DNA of 64,000 bases from Antennarius striatus. Its lineage: Eukaryota; Chordata; Actinopteri; Lophiiformes; Antennariidae. Below, in pieces: positions 14,101 to 26,089 of the stretch (position 1 is its first letter; each line of letters opens with the position of its first letter). The stretch covers positions 16,163,001-16,227,000 of the forward strand of contig NC_090796.1 of assembly GCF_040054535.1 (NCBI RefSeq). The letters run 5' to 3'. The notes under the pieces were generated by a model, which saw only the letters and a list, made by a program, of their open reading frames with translations, was not told the origin of the DNA and made no database searches. The translations under genes were made by a program, and so were the position numbers.

Positions 14101-15256
14101 TTCCTGAAAGGGGCGTGTCTAGCCTGAACTCATTTGCATTTTAAACCACACACAAACAGGATGTGACGATAAATGAGTCAAAAAAATTCCTGTGTGTCCG
14201 GCGCCCAGTGATGATGTCATCACGTTAGCAGTTAGCTCCACGTCTTTGTGATCTGCTCATATTTAAATGAACCCTGTTGCTATGGTAACGGGGTTCCAGG
14301 TGTTCTCCTCCTGCTCAGGTGAGTCTTACCCATCGCCCCCAGCTGGGCTTTATGTCCCGACTGTTTCTAAGCCCCGCCCCTCCTCCGCAGGTCTGGAGCT
14401 GAACGGAACGGGGGGGTCCGACAAGGGTGAGACTCCGCCCCCGCTGCCGGTGAAAGGAGGCGCGGCTGATTACGGCAACCTGCAGGATAATCACGACCTG
14501 AGTCCCTCTACGCCGCCGCCGCCGCCGCCCCATCAGAGGGTAGGTAATCAGGGTTCCTTCATGATGCTGGGGGGGCATTCAACCAGGGGGGGGTTGACGC
14601 CTGTGCCTCATTTGGGGTGGAGTGTGTCACAGGCATCAGGCGGTTATCCCAAACGACCCCCCCCCGGGGGCTGGCCCGGCGCCCAGACGTGATTGATTGG
14701 ATGATGGCTTCACCTCTCACATCCATCAGGAGCTGATCAGCTGCTCGTCCCTCCGACGCTCGCCGTCCTCTCGCCACGACGCTCCGTTAACTCGTCTCCC
14801 TCGGCCGTCGTCACGGAGACCGGGGGAGCGAACGGAGGGTCGGCGTGAAGCGTGGCGGCAGGCAGACGTCGTGAGCGACAGCTCTTGATTAACGGTCATC
14901 GATGGCGGCGGGGGCGATGTCATTGATCAGCTAGCCCCGCCTCCATCGCACCTCGACTTTGTTGCACGCATCCGGATAAAGTTGTGACATCAAACTCCGC
15001 CTCTTCCGTCCGAACCGGAACCGTTTGCCGCCGCTAACGCTGTCGTTTTTGCAGTTGCGTGTGTTTCCTGTTACCGCGGCGACGGCGTGACGTTCCAGGC
15101 TGTGTGTGCGTGAATGAATGACTCCAGATGGCTAAAACCTCCCGTTTTGTGGTCTTTCAGCATCTCCCTCCCCCCCTGCCCATCAAAACCCCTCCGCCGC
15201 CTCCCCCCAAGACCGCCAAGAAGCAGGCGTCCGTCGATTCGTGGATCGTCCAGTGA
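2752..15256 (+). CDS. dock1: Dedicator of cytokinesis 1 (DOCK180), C-terminal 12 exons
   Basis: DOCK1 is a RAC guanine-nucleotide exchange factor that acts with ELMO and CRK at the plasma membrane in migration and engulfment. Exons joined by GT-AG with consistent phase: 2752-2893, 3662-3743, 5231-5321, 5914-6000, 6649-6825, 6929-7012, 11382-11519, 11673-11815, 12702-12900, 13605-13779, 14391-14539, 15161-15256 (stop TGA). Together they are 1563 nt, 520 residues plus stop. The chain starts at [16 protein letters not shown] in the DHR-2 domain. [16 protein letters not shown] is, by family knowledge, the nucleotide-sensor region of lobe [16 protein letters not shown] closes DHR-2. A Ser-rich linker ([19 protein letters not shown]) and a Lys/Glu-rich stretch follow. 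The tail has two CRK SH3-type PPPLPxK motifs (PPPLPVK and PPPLPIK) and ends [14 protein letters not shown]5 is the nearest alternative, but the tail and synteny favour dock1. The 5' exons lie outside the window. Confidence 0.96.
4519..4790. repeat. AT-rich low-complexity block
   Basis: About 270 bp made almost only of A and T, including an (AT)n run near 4596-4613 and many ATAATA/TTATTA words, within the dock1 intron between exons 3662-3743 and 5231-5321. A (CA)n tract follows about 100 bp downstream. No coding or transposon signal was seen. Confidence 0.85.
4892..4969 (+). repeat. (CA)n microsatellite, interrupted
   Basis: About 39 dinucleotide units, broken once by GA near 4939, in a dock1 intron. 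Confidence 0.95.
8471..8509 (+). repeat. (TG)n microsatellite
   Basis: About 19 units with one interruption (TA) in the large dock1 intron. Confidence 0.95.
9581..10730 (+). repeat. 17-bp minisatellite with higher-order structure
   Basis: About 67 tandem copies of a 17-bp unit (consensus GTTTTATAATCCAGTGC, variants with CACTTTATAGTCC and TGCCCCTTATAATCC). The rare variant GTTTTATAAACCAGAG starts at 9901, 10173, 10309 and 10581. The intervals 272, 136, 272 are exact multiples of 17, and the block repeats at 408 bp (24 units). The last unit runs into CTTTATAGTGCAGAAAATAC, which resembles a transposon end as recalled from other fish, so the array may have grown from subterminal repeats of a DNA element. 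Intronic in dock1. Confidence 0.95.
10755..10905 (-). mobile_element. Fossil hAT-like element fragment, copy 2
   Basis: It reads, in reverse orientation to copy 1, 'aaagttaaaatag', 'gcattgtgggaaatta', 'ttttagacactctgaac', 'atgctctcgagggcc' and 'gatgtggagggccacat'. The same words occur in the same order at 31.7-31.85 kb. Only the terminal third remains, and it abuts the 17-bp array. Confidence 0.7.
11141..11175 (+). repeat. (AC)n microsatellite
   Basis: About 17 perfect units in the large dock1 intron. Confidence 0.95.
13298..13322 (+). repeat. (ATA)n microsatellite
   Basis: About eight trinucleotide units in the dock1 intron upstream of exon 13605-13779. Confidence 0.9.
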
Positions 15257-16085
15257 ACAGAGACGCTGACAGTCGGACCAGACCACACCCTGACGACAAA
15301 AACAACAACAGCACCCCCCCCCCTCCCTCTCCAAAATAAAAACAAAAACAACGTTTGTTTTTACCCACAAATCCCTCACTTCCTGTCCCAGATTGACAAG
15401 ATGAATACCTCACCGCGGCCCCTCCTCATCATCCCTCATCTTCATCGTCTGCCTTCAATTTGACGGTGATGGGGAGCTCGGATCGGCAGCGTTCCGACCC
15501 CCCCCCACCACCACCACCACCACCACCACCCCCACTCCAGCTCCCAGACAGGACGAGAGCACGTTCAAGAATAATCTCTTTTTATTCCACTGTGTACAGA
15601 GGTCTGTATATATGATTTTATTTTATTTCAGGGTTGTTTTTTATGTGATTTCACTCTTTTTTTTTTGTATTAATACCATTAGCAGCATTTATATGAAGCA
15701 AAAAAAAAAAAAAAAGGGTGTGGAGGGGGTGTCGGTTATGAAGGGGGCGGGGACTTTCAGAGTCGGTATGTGAGCATCCCGTCACGGATTGGATGTCTGA
15801 CTCCCATCGCCTTCCTGCTGTAACCTGGACTGTTCACTACTGACACGAATCTGAAGGAAACGTTCACGTGTGTGGATTTTTGTTTTTTTTGTTTTTTTTA
15901 AAAACATCATCATCAACATCACCTTCATCATTCTTCATCATTCCCGGCGAGAGACGCTGCGTTTCCATGACGCCACCCCTTTCTTCTTCTTCTTCTTCTT
16001 CTTCTTCTTCTTCTTCCACATTCCTGATTCCTGCAACCTCAGATTCTGTTTTCAGGTCATGCATTAAAAAATAAAATAAAAAAGT
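15257..16085 (+). other. dock1: Probable dock1 3' untranslated region
   Basis: Follows the TGA at 15254-15256. AATAAA occurs at 15335-15340 and overlapping copies occur at 16070-16080. The segment around 15585-15700 (ATATATGATTTTATTTTA, then TATTAATACCATTAGCAGC) is complex, non-repetitive sequence ending in a 15-A run. It is a good candidate for the main mRNA end, but the true poly(A) site cannot be fixed here. A (TTC)n tract lies at 15980-16016. Confidence 0.5.
15980..16016 (+). repeat. (TTC)n microsatellite
   Basis: About 12 units of a pyrimidine-only triplet in the putative dock1 3' UTR. Confidence 0.93.
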
Positions 16086-16290
16086 AAAAATTCATTTAAA
16101 AAATTTTTTTTAAAAAATATTTTACTTTTATTATAATTTGGTAATTTATTGATCTGTACTCTCGTCTCATCCAACACATTAATTTAAGGCCTCTTCAAAA
16201 ACATGAAATACCGCTCCTCTTGTAGCGGCGGCATTTTGCCAATTTCACACACATGACCTTTTACCCTTCGGCTGTGCACATCCAGCACAT

Positions 16291-16291
<1 letters not shown>

Positions 16292-16353
<62 letters not shown>
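16292..16353 (+). repeat. (GT)n microsatellite
   Basis: About 31 perfect units, just downstream of dock1. Confidence 0.95.
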
Positions 16354-16354
<1 letters not shown>

Positions 16355-17310
16355 GCCGCTGGCCCGTGTTGCTCCGATCACACACTCGTGTTCCGACCGT
16401 CTGGGAGATGAATGGACCTCGGAGCGCAGAGACAAACGGAGGAGGAAATATTCGATTAACATTTTAGTTTTCTCACCAAAAAGTTATTTCCTCTGGTGGA
16501 TTCCATCCTACCTGCCCCCCCCCCCTTCCCCCCCTTTTTTTTTTCTCTCTTGGCACCAACCCCCCCCCCACATTGCCCCACCATACTGCGTTCAGGTGGT
16601 GTTCATTAAACCCTCACGCGTCCTGCTTCAGCTATGGGAAATTATGCTTCCGATTGATCCAGTGTGGAAAAAACTATCCCTGGTTAGTGGGGGGGGGGGT
16701 AGGAGGGGCTACCTGAGAGAAATAATGACCTTTAATAGCCCCTGACTAATCAAATACCCTCACATGTCAATCAATAGCCCGCGCTGAAAGGTGTGAGGGC
16801 GGCTAATGAGCACGTTTAGGTCGACTCGGCGTGAACACTGAGTCAGCATCGCGTGCAACCGTGGCAACCAGGAAACCACGGCGATGTAAAGGAGAATAAA
16901 ACTTTATCCTTAAGTCTTCTTCTGTTTATTGCGTCGCGGCGGTGAGTGTTACCCTCCTCCAACCGCGAGGCGGGAATAAAAAGTTCCATCAATGTCATAA
17001 TTCACTTACCCAGAATGCCCGGCGCTCAGCCCCGGCAATTGAAAAGGGATGAAGGGTGAAGTATTCCGGCGCGGGTAATATTACAGTTAACTGGCAGCTA
17101 TTTCAATGGATTCCAGTGATTTGTGCTCAGGCTCTATCCACCCCCCCACACCCCCCACCTCTCCTCAAAGCACCGGGGAACGCGTCGCTTAATTGAGAGG
17201 ATTTCCAGAGGCTTTTGGTGTTGGGGGGGGGGGGCAGAAATGTATTTACAACGCATGCGATCCGCGTCTCATTTGTCATTTCAGCCTGGAATAACGTGTG
17301 TATTTTCCTA

Positions 17311-17337
17311 CACACACACACACACACACACACACAC
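17311..17337 (+). repeat. (CA)n microsatellite
   Basis: About 13 perfect units in the dock1-foxi2 interval. Confidence 0.93.
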
Positions 17338-18365
17338 TTTGATTCGCCGGGAGGCTCGGCGCTAAACGTCTCCTTCGCATAACGAACAAGGGCAATACTT
17401 CCATAAATCAACAGCCGTGAATGTGTCCAATCGCAGCTGTCTGGGGGGGGGGGTTGATGTGTGTGGGGCGGGGGCTCGATATTCCAAAGGGATATGGTTA
17501 GAATTCAGATGTAGCCGTCGGTTGTGCGTTAGCCGATGTTCACGACGTGCCGTTTGATCAACCCATGACGTCACAAACTGGTTTCAGTGGTCATTTGGAA
17601 TGTTTCCCAGAATGCTTTGCATGTCCAGATCAAAAAGTAGATTTGACCTCCACTCTTGATTGTTTTTCTAAAAAAAAACTGTAATGGAGCTCACCTCTAC
17701 AGAGGCCATAGCGCCTCCTGCTGGTAGGAGGACTGCAGATTCAGCTGTTCTTCACTCATAAGACTATTTATAATTATTTTTATGTCATAAAAATGGTTAA
17801 CACCCCCCCCCCCACACACACACACACACACACACACAGAGTCACACACACTCACACACCATCCTTTTTTATATTTAACTGTCTAATGAAGAAGGAAATG
17901 CCACGCAACGCGCAAAGCATCATGGGAACCTCCATCCCGCTGAACGCGCCGCTTCAGCGGTAAACCGATGGGCGTCAACGCGACATCCGGGGCGCCGTGG
18001 AGCGAATCACGGCGGAGCTGTCACGGAGCGGTCCGCCCAGCTGACTGGATGAACGGGGTCCAATCATGGAGCGCACGTGCGGAGGAGAGCCTTTTAACCC
18101 CTTCCTGCAAACAGCTGGTGGATCGATGATGACGTCACGTGGAAAGTTTGACCAGAATCTGCAGGTTAGTCATCTCAATCATTCATACTAAATGAACTGA
18201 AGTGGGTTCCAGTGGGTTGTTGGTTCTAACCTCATGCTGTGTCAGTTAAACGGAACTAAACGGAACACAGGAAGCAGCCAATCAGGTTTCACCTCAACGG
18301 ACTTCCTGGTTCGATTAAACTAGACTCAAAACTTGCAGATTGTGAACCTTGAAATGTTTCCTCCA

Positions 18366-18440
18366 GGTTCACACCTGGACCGGTTCACACCTGGACCGGT
18401 TCACACCTGGACCGGTTCACACCTGGACCGGTTCACACCA
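18366..18440 (+). repeat. 16-bp tandem repeat with T-box-like half sites
   Basis: Unit GGTTCACACCTGGACC repeats about 4.5 times at exact 16-bp spacing. TCACACCT, the reverse complement of the known T-box half site AGGTGTGA, occurs at 18369, 18385, 18401 and 18417, and a fifth unit reads TCACACCA. It lies about 3.4 kb upstream of foxi2. The repeat is directly visible. A regulatory role is only inferred. Confidence 0.9.
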
Positions 18441-19447
18441 GAGAACCGAACACTGGATCCACTTTTCCCACTCTGCGTCCACCTTTACGCACGCCACCCC
18501 CCTCTGATCCGTCTCCATGACGCGTCCCCCGGTACCGGAACCGGTTTGTAGCTATACACTTATTATCACAGCTTGCGCCGGGCCGAGTCACGTGGTTGTG
18601 ATCTATATTAGCTGAAGCTGTTGGGAGGCGCTGGGTTTTCCCAGGCAGCGGGTGAGACGTGTTGCTAGGAGACACCCAGAGAGACCGGGGGTGTGGAACC
18701 GGTGTGATGAGGAGACTGAGTTCACGGCTACTTTCTCCTCCACTAGCAGAATATTGATTGACGAAATAGTTGTCAATTGATCTTCTGTCGTTATTTCTAA
18801 GCCCAGATGCTCTTAAGAGCAGAATGTTAAATAATCCATTATATTTCTGGCCCTTAAATCGCAACACTCACGTCTGATCGTTTATCTTTATTGCAATAAA
18901 TCTCCCTAAAGGCTGTAAAGTAAATAAATAATGAACACAATTAGTGTTTGGTGGCTGCTTGGACAAAATCCTGTGAAAACATTTCCATTATTCTCAACTC
19001 TCGATGGTTACATTTGATTAAAATCGATACTCTGATCAGGTTTCATATTCTGGGGGTGTTTTTTACCTCCCAGAAAGCTGCGCGGCTCCGGCGGATTAAC
19101 GGGCGTTGGTTTGATTCCTGCAGCGTCCGGAGCGCGTCATGTCTGGAGCCACACTGCCCCCTGCTGGACGCGCCGGTCACTGCGGCCTCCCCGCAGGCGC
19201 GTCTCGCCAAGAGACTCATCAACGCTCGGCTATAATTTTAAGGTCAAATGAATCGTTGTGACATCTTGACAGCAGCAGCCCCCTCCTGCATTAAATTACA
19301 TCCATATTGTCTTTTCGCCGGTGAACCGAGGCGGCAGTTATTGAGCGGATGAGATAAAATACCTCTGCTTAAGTCTCATACTGTGGTTGTGATATTAGGC
19401 AGGGTTATATTTAACCTCTGTAGCTGACAGAGAGGAGACAGGGTGTG

Positions 19448-19549
<102 letters not shown>

Positions 19550-21796
19550 CATTTGATCAGAAGCTGAGGTGTAAATCTGTCCGGCGGAGGAGACAATTAA
19601 ACTAATGCAACCTGCAGCAGAAGGCCGGGCTGCCCATCCTGATGCCTGTTGGTGGGGGGGGGGGGTAATTAGGAAGAGGAGACCACACAGAGAGGAGCGT
19701 CTTATGACGTCATAATAAGTTCTCCTCTCTGGGCCTCATACTTTTTTTTTATCTGTGCACTATTAGTAGTTGAAAGTTGAGTGAAGGGGAGTGACCCTTA
19801 ATTTAAAAAGTGCGTTTCTGGATGGTCACTGTTGTGACGTCATCATAAGTTGTTTTAAAGTTTCTTTCTGCGGTCCCGCTCCGCCCTCCAGCGGTGTCGC
19901 CTGTTATTTCGTGGTTTGTCCACTAGGGGGGGACTGTGAGCGGGACGAGCCGCCGGCTGCAGAGGCAGATTTTTTTTTTTTTTAAAGGAATTAAAGACAT
20001 GATCTGCCTCACTCGTGGTTTTATTGCCCTTTAGAGCCTCTAACGCTCTGGTAGATTCTATAAAACAATACACTGCTGGTGGGTGTCTGCAGAAAAGCAG
20101 CCTGATGATCATTAACCCCGTGGGTTGTTGTTGATTCTGGCTCCATGGGGTGAATGCGTTGATAAATTCTGAATTGGAGGGGGGGGGGGCGTGGCTGATT
20201 CTCCCTTCACCTGCAGCGGCGCAGCTCCTCCATCCTCAGCCCGAAGGGAGGCTCTCTGACCCCGCCGTGATTGACTTGATCCTCCGAAGAAAAGCTGCCG
20301 TGACCTCAGAAAGCTGGAGGAAACTGTGGATGGAGACAGACATGGCAGGTCCACAATAGAAGCCATTAAACCCCCCTCTGACACACACACACACGTCTGA
20401 ATTATTACTTTACAATGACACGGGGGCTTAAGGTTGCCATGTTTGACATCTCTGAACTTAAAACAGGGATAGAAGAGGAGAAACTGAGTGACGGCTGCCC
20501 CAGAGCAAAAATAATACTTATTTTAAAGTTTCAAAATTAACCCAAAGCAGAAAAGTCCAGATTTATATTAAATATAATGTCATATTGATGAATTGACACG
20601 TCATCAACAGAACCCGCGTTCATATTTCTCATATTTAAACGTCATTCTCTGGAAGATCGTTGCGCTTCCTCCCCGCTCAGGCGTTATTAGCGGCACTGGG
20701 TCTTCTGGGGTTAAATGCCCCCCACCCCTCCATCAGACTCCAGTTTGTGGTGGTGGGGGGTGGGAGACACACACCTCAAAGCCAAACAATTACATCAAGG
20801 TCATGGAGAGGAGGAATGTTCTGCCGATTAGCGCGGAGCTGCAGGAGCAACCTGCGGTGCGCGGCCCTCCTGAGGATGACGGAAGGAGTTCCAAACGTTC
20901 CAGAGTTCGACGCGAGTTTTATCAGCTGATGGAGGATCGATCATCTGATCGAATAAATAAATAATAATCTAAAAATAATCCTCTTTTTGTATCCCACACA
21001 TAGTTTTTTGTTGTATGTTTCATTGTTAGTGTTAATTATAGGGAGTGACGTCATTTAGTGAGGCAGGAACAGGACGACCTTTCCTCTGGAGGGTTCTGGG
21101 GTTATTTTCTGTTGACACTAAACTTGCGGCGCTCTTGAAGCGCAAACGGATTTCTCTCCAGAGACGGAGGGTTTTCTCCTCATGCGGGTCTCCGGTGTTT
21201 GGGTTTGACACCATCCCGCAGAGAGTTCAACGAGTTCTGTGGTGACGACAGCACACAAATAAACAGATAGATGAAAATAACAGAGCTGTGGCAAATTAAA
21301 TCTAATTTTAGTCCATGATTTTTGATCGAGATTAATTGATGTGAGGGAAATTTGTGAAAGGAAAAAAAAAGGTAAAAATTTATGGTAACACCGAAGTTGG
21401 GCTGAACAAAAAATAATAAACCAGGCAAAAATAGATTAAAAGTTTTTAATGTATTATTTTTTTATATTGATTTTCCAGGGTCTGTGATATAAACTAACAT
21501 CCACATAGTCATTTTCACTTTTTTTTATTTCATATAAGGTAAAATCTAAAAGATGTTTTCCATTCTCTAAAAAAGTTCCCATGCGTAATTACGCACGGAC
21601 ACCTCCTGTGCCTTAAAGATAATAAACCTGAATCTACTGTGACGTTGCGTCCTGCATTTGAAAGCAGCTGATTGGTAGAGAATTGAGTCGATATGAGGGG
21701 GGGCTGTGCCGGGACAGAGAGAAGGGGGTGTGACGATCCCTAAACTTTTCTTCAATGGGCTACCTGTAGAGGCTCCGGGCGCTGCGCGTAACGGCG

Positions 21797-21804
21797 CATA
21801 AATA
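21797..21804 (+). promoter_or_regulatory. foxi2: Putative TATA box of foxi2
   Basis: CATAAATA lies 87-94 bp upstream of the ATG at 21891, in a GC-rich setting, which fits transcription starting near 21830. No second TATA-like element was seen closer to the ATG. The transcription start itself is not mapped. Confidence 0.45.
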
Positions 21805-21890
21805 CTGCGCCCTGTGAGGATGAGCTCAGACCCAAAAGGAGAGACGCAGAGAAGAGATAAGAGAGTTTGGGAATCTGGTCAGGGCGGATT

Positions 21891-23163
21891 ATGAACTCTT
21901 TTGGACATCAACCCCCCAGCCAGCAGACCAGCCCCATTCAGCACCACAGCGCGCAGGAGCTCCTGGACATGGCCGTGTACTGTGACAACTACGGTGTGTA
22001 CCAACAGAACCTGCACCACCATCACGCACAGAGGCCCCCGACGCACCCGTCCAGCTACGGCCTGGGGGAGTACACCTCCCCGTCCACGAACCCCTACCTT
22101 TGGCTGAACGGACCCGGGATCAACTCCTCCCCGTATCTACCGGGGAACAACGGCTCGTCTTACATTCAGTCCGGATACGGATCGAACCAGAGGCAGTTCT
22201 TACCCCCTCCGTCCGGGTTCGGCGGCGCAGACCTGGGGTGGCTGTCCATCTCCAGCCAGCAGGAGCTCTTCAAGATGGTCAGGCCTCCGTATTCCTACTC
22301 CGCGCTGATAGCCATGGCCATACAAAACGCCCAAGACAAGAAGCTGACTCTGAGTCAGATCTATCAGTACGTCGCTGAAAATTTCCCTTTCTATAAGAAG
22401 AGCAAAGCCGGATGGCAGAATTCCATCCGCCACAACTTGTCCCTGAACGACTGCTTCAAGAAGGTGGCTCGGGATGAGGATGACCCAGGTGAGTCTGGAA
22501 TACGTGTTACCTGTTAAATCTGCTTCATGTGTGCGTAAAGTTGTATTTTATCAGTGGAATTTAACGCATCTGATTGGACTTTAAAACCTACATTACTAGG
22601 AAATATATTTATTGTAAATGTAATCTCCTCCAGGTAAAGGGAACTATTGGACTCTGGATCCAAACTGTGAGAAGATGTTCGACAACGGGAATTTCAGAAG
22701 AAAGAGGAAACGCAGGACTGACATAAACGGATCTGACAGCGCGGCTCTGCCCATCAAGACGGAGGACGGTCCCCTCAAGCTGTCCGACACCGCCAGCCTG
22801 CTGAGCTCCTCCCCGCCCAGCCTGCACGGATCTCCGGCCTCCACGGAGCCCAAGTCGTCCCCGTCTCAGTCCGCGGAGCACAGCCCGTGTTTCAGCAGCT
22901 TCGTGTCCAGCGTCAACTCCCTGCTGGCGCACAACGGAGGCGCAGACGGCTCCCGCGGCGGGGAGCGGGACTACGGCTCCACGCATCAAGGGGGACTGTC
23001 TCAGACCAGAGAGGGCATGTCCGGACCGGGCTCCTACTCGCCCTCTTTAATCTCCCCCCTGAACTCTGACAATAGAATGAACTATTACGCATCAGCGCAG
23101 AGCCTCTCCAACCATTTTAGCGTCAATAACCTCATTTACGGCCGGGAAGGAACGGAGGTGTAG
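21891..23163 (+). CDS. foxi2: Forkhead box protein I2
   Basis: Class-I forkhead transcription factor of the nucleus, used in ectodermal/otic and pharyngeal patterning in vertebrates. Two coding exons: 21891-22488 and 22634-23163, joined across a 145-bp GT-AG intron that splits the Gly codon of DDPGKGNYW. Total 375 residues. The N-terminus [20 protein letters not shown] and [14 protein letters not shown] are typical of fish FoxI proteins. Residues 37-49 carry a His cluster. The forkhead domain is about 129-221, beginning [17 protein letters not shown], with recognition helix [15 protein letters not shown] (175-189). A basic run RRKRKRR (about 221-227) closes the domain and probably serves as a nuclear signal. 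The C-terminal half is Ser/Gly-rich and ends [11 protein letters not shown]. The intron position inside the forkhead domain is typical of FoxI genes. Foxi1 or foxi3 is the alternative, but synteny with dock1, clrn3 and ptpre supports foxi2. Confidence 0.95.
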
Positions 23164-23620
23164 ACTTTAAAGACCCTCATTTATCACGCCTTAGTCTTCA
23201 CGTTTCTTTTATAGCCTGCAGTTATTATTCTTATTCTGCTTTGGTGGGCCTCAGAGTAAAACTAGCGCTGGAACCGAACTGGTATTTTGCCATCATGACA
23301 CCTCGAACCTGGGAAATTGAAGTTTGGCTCAATTAGAAAGGAATTATCGTCTTCCCGGTGTCCCACAAAGAAAACGTTCATTTATATAAACCCGACAAAT
23401 CAGCCCCATGAGACAATCAGTGACCCGAGGGATGAAAACTCTATTTTTATTTTTATACTGGTTCCTTTGGGCTCATTCCCTGTTTTAAAAGCAGAAGAAG
23501 AAGAAAAATGTACAGAGATTATTTTCCTAATTAAATACGTGACATGTAATTCAGACTGAATTGTGTTTTATTTAAACTCAAGTCGATGTTTGAATAAAAA
23601 TCATTTATTTTAACCTGAAG
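23164..23620 (+). other. foxi2: Probable foxi2 3' untranslated region
   Basis: Unique AT-rich sequence after the TAG at 23161-23163, with an AATAAA signal at 23593-23598 followed by a T/GT-rich stretch (TTGATGCGTGTTGTTCC), as expected downstream of a cleavage site. The 3' end would be near 23615. Confidence 0.6.
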
Positions 23621-24539
23621 GTTGATGCGTGTTGTTCCTGCCTTCAAACAATTTATCTTTCCTCTAAATTTAACAAATGTCGTGTTTTTACTTCCTCGAT
23701 CGTAACTCTGACGTCACTTATTTTAGCCGCAAACCTGACGTTCGTGTTCCGGGTTTATTCTCGTTGAGCGTTTATCCGTGCGTAATTACGCACTGGAGCC
23801 TCAGATCAGATTAACGCCGGGTGGTAATTGTGACATCACTCTTTGAGGTCATTCTAAATAATTCAGCATAACTGATATATTCAGATAAAGAGTTTACAAT
23901 TTATGTAAATCAGTCACTTATTTAAAAAAAAAAAAAAGAACTCAGCTCCTGTCGGGTCCAAACATTTAAAACTGTTCAGATTTCATTCTGGAACTTTTTC
24001 ATTTTGTAATAAAACTCTTTAATTCTCCAGTTTTTCAGAGACTGTCAGGAAATCTGAAGTCAAGTGTTTGTAAGCGGTAAAGTGTGGAAGACGGAGACAT
24101 TTTCCACTTGTCACTTCCAATAGTTTCAGCCAGCAGTCAGACCTTTAGCTTCCTCCTGCAGGGTTCAGGAGTTCATCCGCTCAGAATGCTCCAGTTCTGC
24201 TCACCACACAGAAGCACTTCAGTTGTAAAATTCAGTTTGAATTGATGCCCAAATACCAGCATTTACTTTTATAAATGCATCCAAACTTCCCGTCTGAAAT
24301 CCGTTTTAATCAGTGACATCACTTCGCTGCATTTTGCACCTGTTTCCATCTTTCCCCCCAAAGTGTCACGCAAAGCGCCGGCTGTTTGTTTGTGTGTCTG
24401 TGTGAGACCTGATTATGGGATTTCTATTTTGCTGCCTTGCTTTTGTGGAACAAGAGCGTTCAAACATTATGTCCTGTTCTGTTGGTTTCCCGGTGACCCG
24501 GGGGGAACCCGACAGAAAGCCTGCTATTGGAGAGAGAAA

Positions 24540-24910
24540 ATAGTGAGTAATTCAAGTGATTTAACACCCTTGTCCGGTCTTTATTTCCAAACAATATGGA
24601 TACGCACGGAATCAAAGCGGGTAAATAAGAGGAAACACCTCGTAATTGGTTGATAATTGAGATCGCTCAGGCGCTCTGTGGTCTGGAATAAAAGAAAAAT
24701 TAATTGACAAGACTTTCGTGGCCCTTGTTGGAACACAATGGAAGCTGGCAATTCAAGAGATCCCCTCCTGGGCTCAAATGAAAATATTACGATCTGAAGA
24801 TCTGGGAACAAATTATCTCTCTCTGGCCACATTTGGCTCTATTATCTGCGGAGCAGGGCCTCCGATCAGACAAAGAGGATTTTTGTCATACGGGATCAGG
24901 TTCTCACAGT
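24540..24910. promoter_or_regulatory. Candidate conserved non-coding element A
   Basis: About 370 bp with balanced composition, no tandem repeats, poly-C runs or transposon words, flanked by lower-complexity sequence. It contains homeodomain-type words (TTAATTGA, GGTTGATAATTGAGA) and CTATTATCTG. It lies 1.4 kb beyond the foxi2 stop. The call rests only on texture and needs cross-species alignment. Confidence 0.3.
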
Positions 24911-25204
24911 TAGAAGAAGAGGAGTGAGAGGAGCGCTCCACAAGCGGAACGTGTTTTCATCCTATTAAAGGGTTTCATGAAGCGATGATTCAATATTATA
25001 TTATGGATCTTTTTTAATCAGGCAATTTCAGAGGGAATCCAACAATTATACAACCAGAAAATACCAAATATAACCGATTATTCTTACTTTTAATTCTAAT
25101 AGGAGAATATTTTTTTAATGGTAGCTGTTATTGAGCACACGAAAGAATCCACACCTGCTTTCCAAGTTCGACCCCCCACCCCCCCACCCACCATAACTGT
25201 TCTC

Positions 25205-25480
25205 AGAAAGGTTTCGCTCCAGTGCCCGACGCCCGGAGGGCACATTTACCCATGAATATCAGTCAGGCCACCGTGTCTCTGCTCTGCCTGCTCCAAGTGG
25301 CCCCCGGCTCCGGGGCTGGGGGGTTCCAGGGCCTAGCGGAATACCTCAGCATAAGGGTGGCTGCCGGTCCTCGCTCTCGCCTGGTGGGCTAAACCCATAA
25401 TGATGGGTTTCGGCCCACAAAGGGTCATCCCTCCGAGGCGAGGCCGGCTCGCCGTGGAGGGAGTCGGTATTTCAGAACTG
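25205..25480. promoter_or_regulatory. Candidate conserved non-coding element B
   Basis: A complex, GC-balanced, repeat-free block that includes an inverted pair (AAACCCATAATGATGGGTTT at about 25392-25411, a near-perfect palindrome) and ends before a C-rich run. No open frame with coding character. The call is an inference from texture. Confidence 0.3.
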
Positions 25481-26089
25481 GATTAATTTAATCCCCTTCT
25501 CCCCCCTCCCCCCCTGTTCAGGAGCAGATCCGGTCATCCAGAGCCAATTACAGAGAGCGAGGATGTGTTTCCTGCGTCGTCTGCTGCACCTGCAGGTGAG
25601 TTTAACCGAGAGGCCGGATTACAGGCCTGGAGGACGTAAATAAAGAGACACACATTTTAAATGTGAACCAACAACCAGAAATACACCCAGAGGAGTCGTC
25701 GGCAAAGAGGAGTCAGTGTTCGCTTAAAGATCCTTTATTTACGCTGCCTGACAGACAAATCTGAGGGGGAACCGACTCCACTGAAGGTCATGATATCTCA
25801 GCAGAAAGGGGGGGGGGGTCGATTACAGTCGGGTCCCATCTGTTTGTAGCAGTCAGCGGGCGTCACAGGGATGATTTCTTGGATTACAGCTCAATCTCTG
25901 GAGGAAGTTAAATATCGGAGCGAACGATATGATGACAGCTTCTGGGGAAGGCGCGAAATGAGCGTAAATGTGTAGGCGAGGTGGTGGTGGTGGGGGGGTC
26001 GCCTGTCTAAAAAACGCTTTAAACGGATGGTGTGTGCAAACGATAGCTGAGGAGAATGTCACCCGATTCGGTTTCATCCTCCTCCATCC

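Noticed and set aside
21867..21890. Longer foxi2 start with eight extra residues
   Set aside because: The upstream codon is TTG, not ATG. The ATG at 21891 gives [10 protein letters not shown], which matches fish FoxI proteins.
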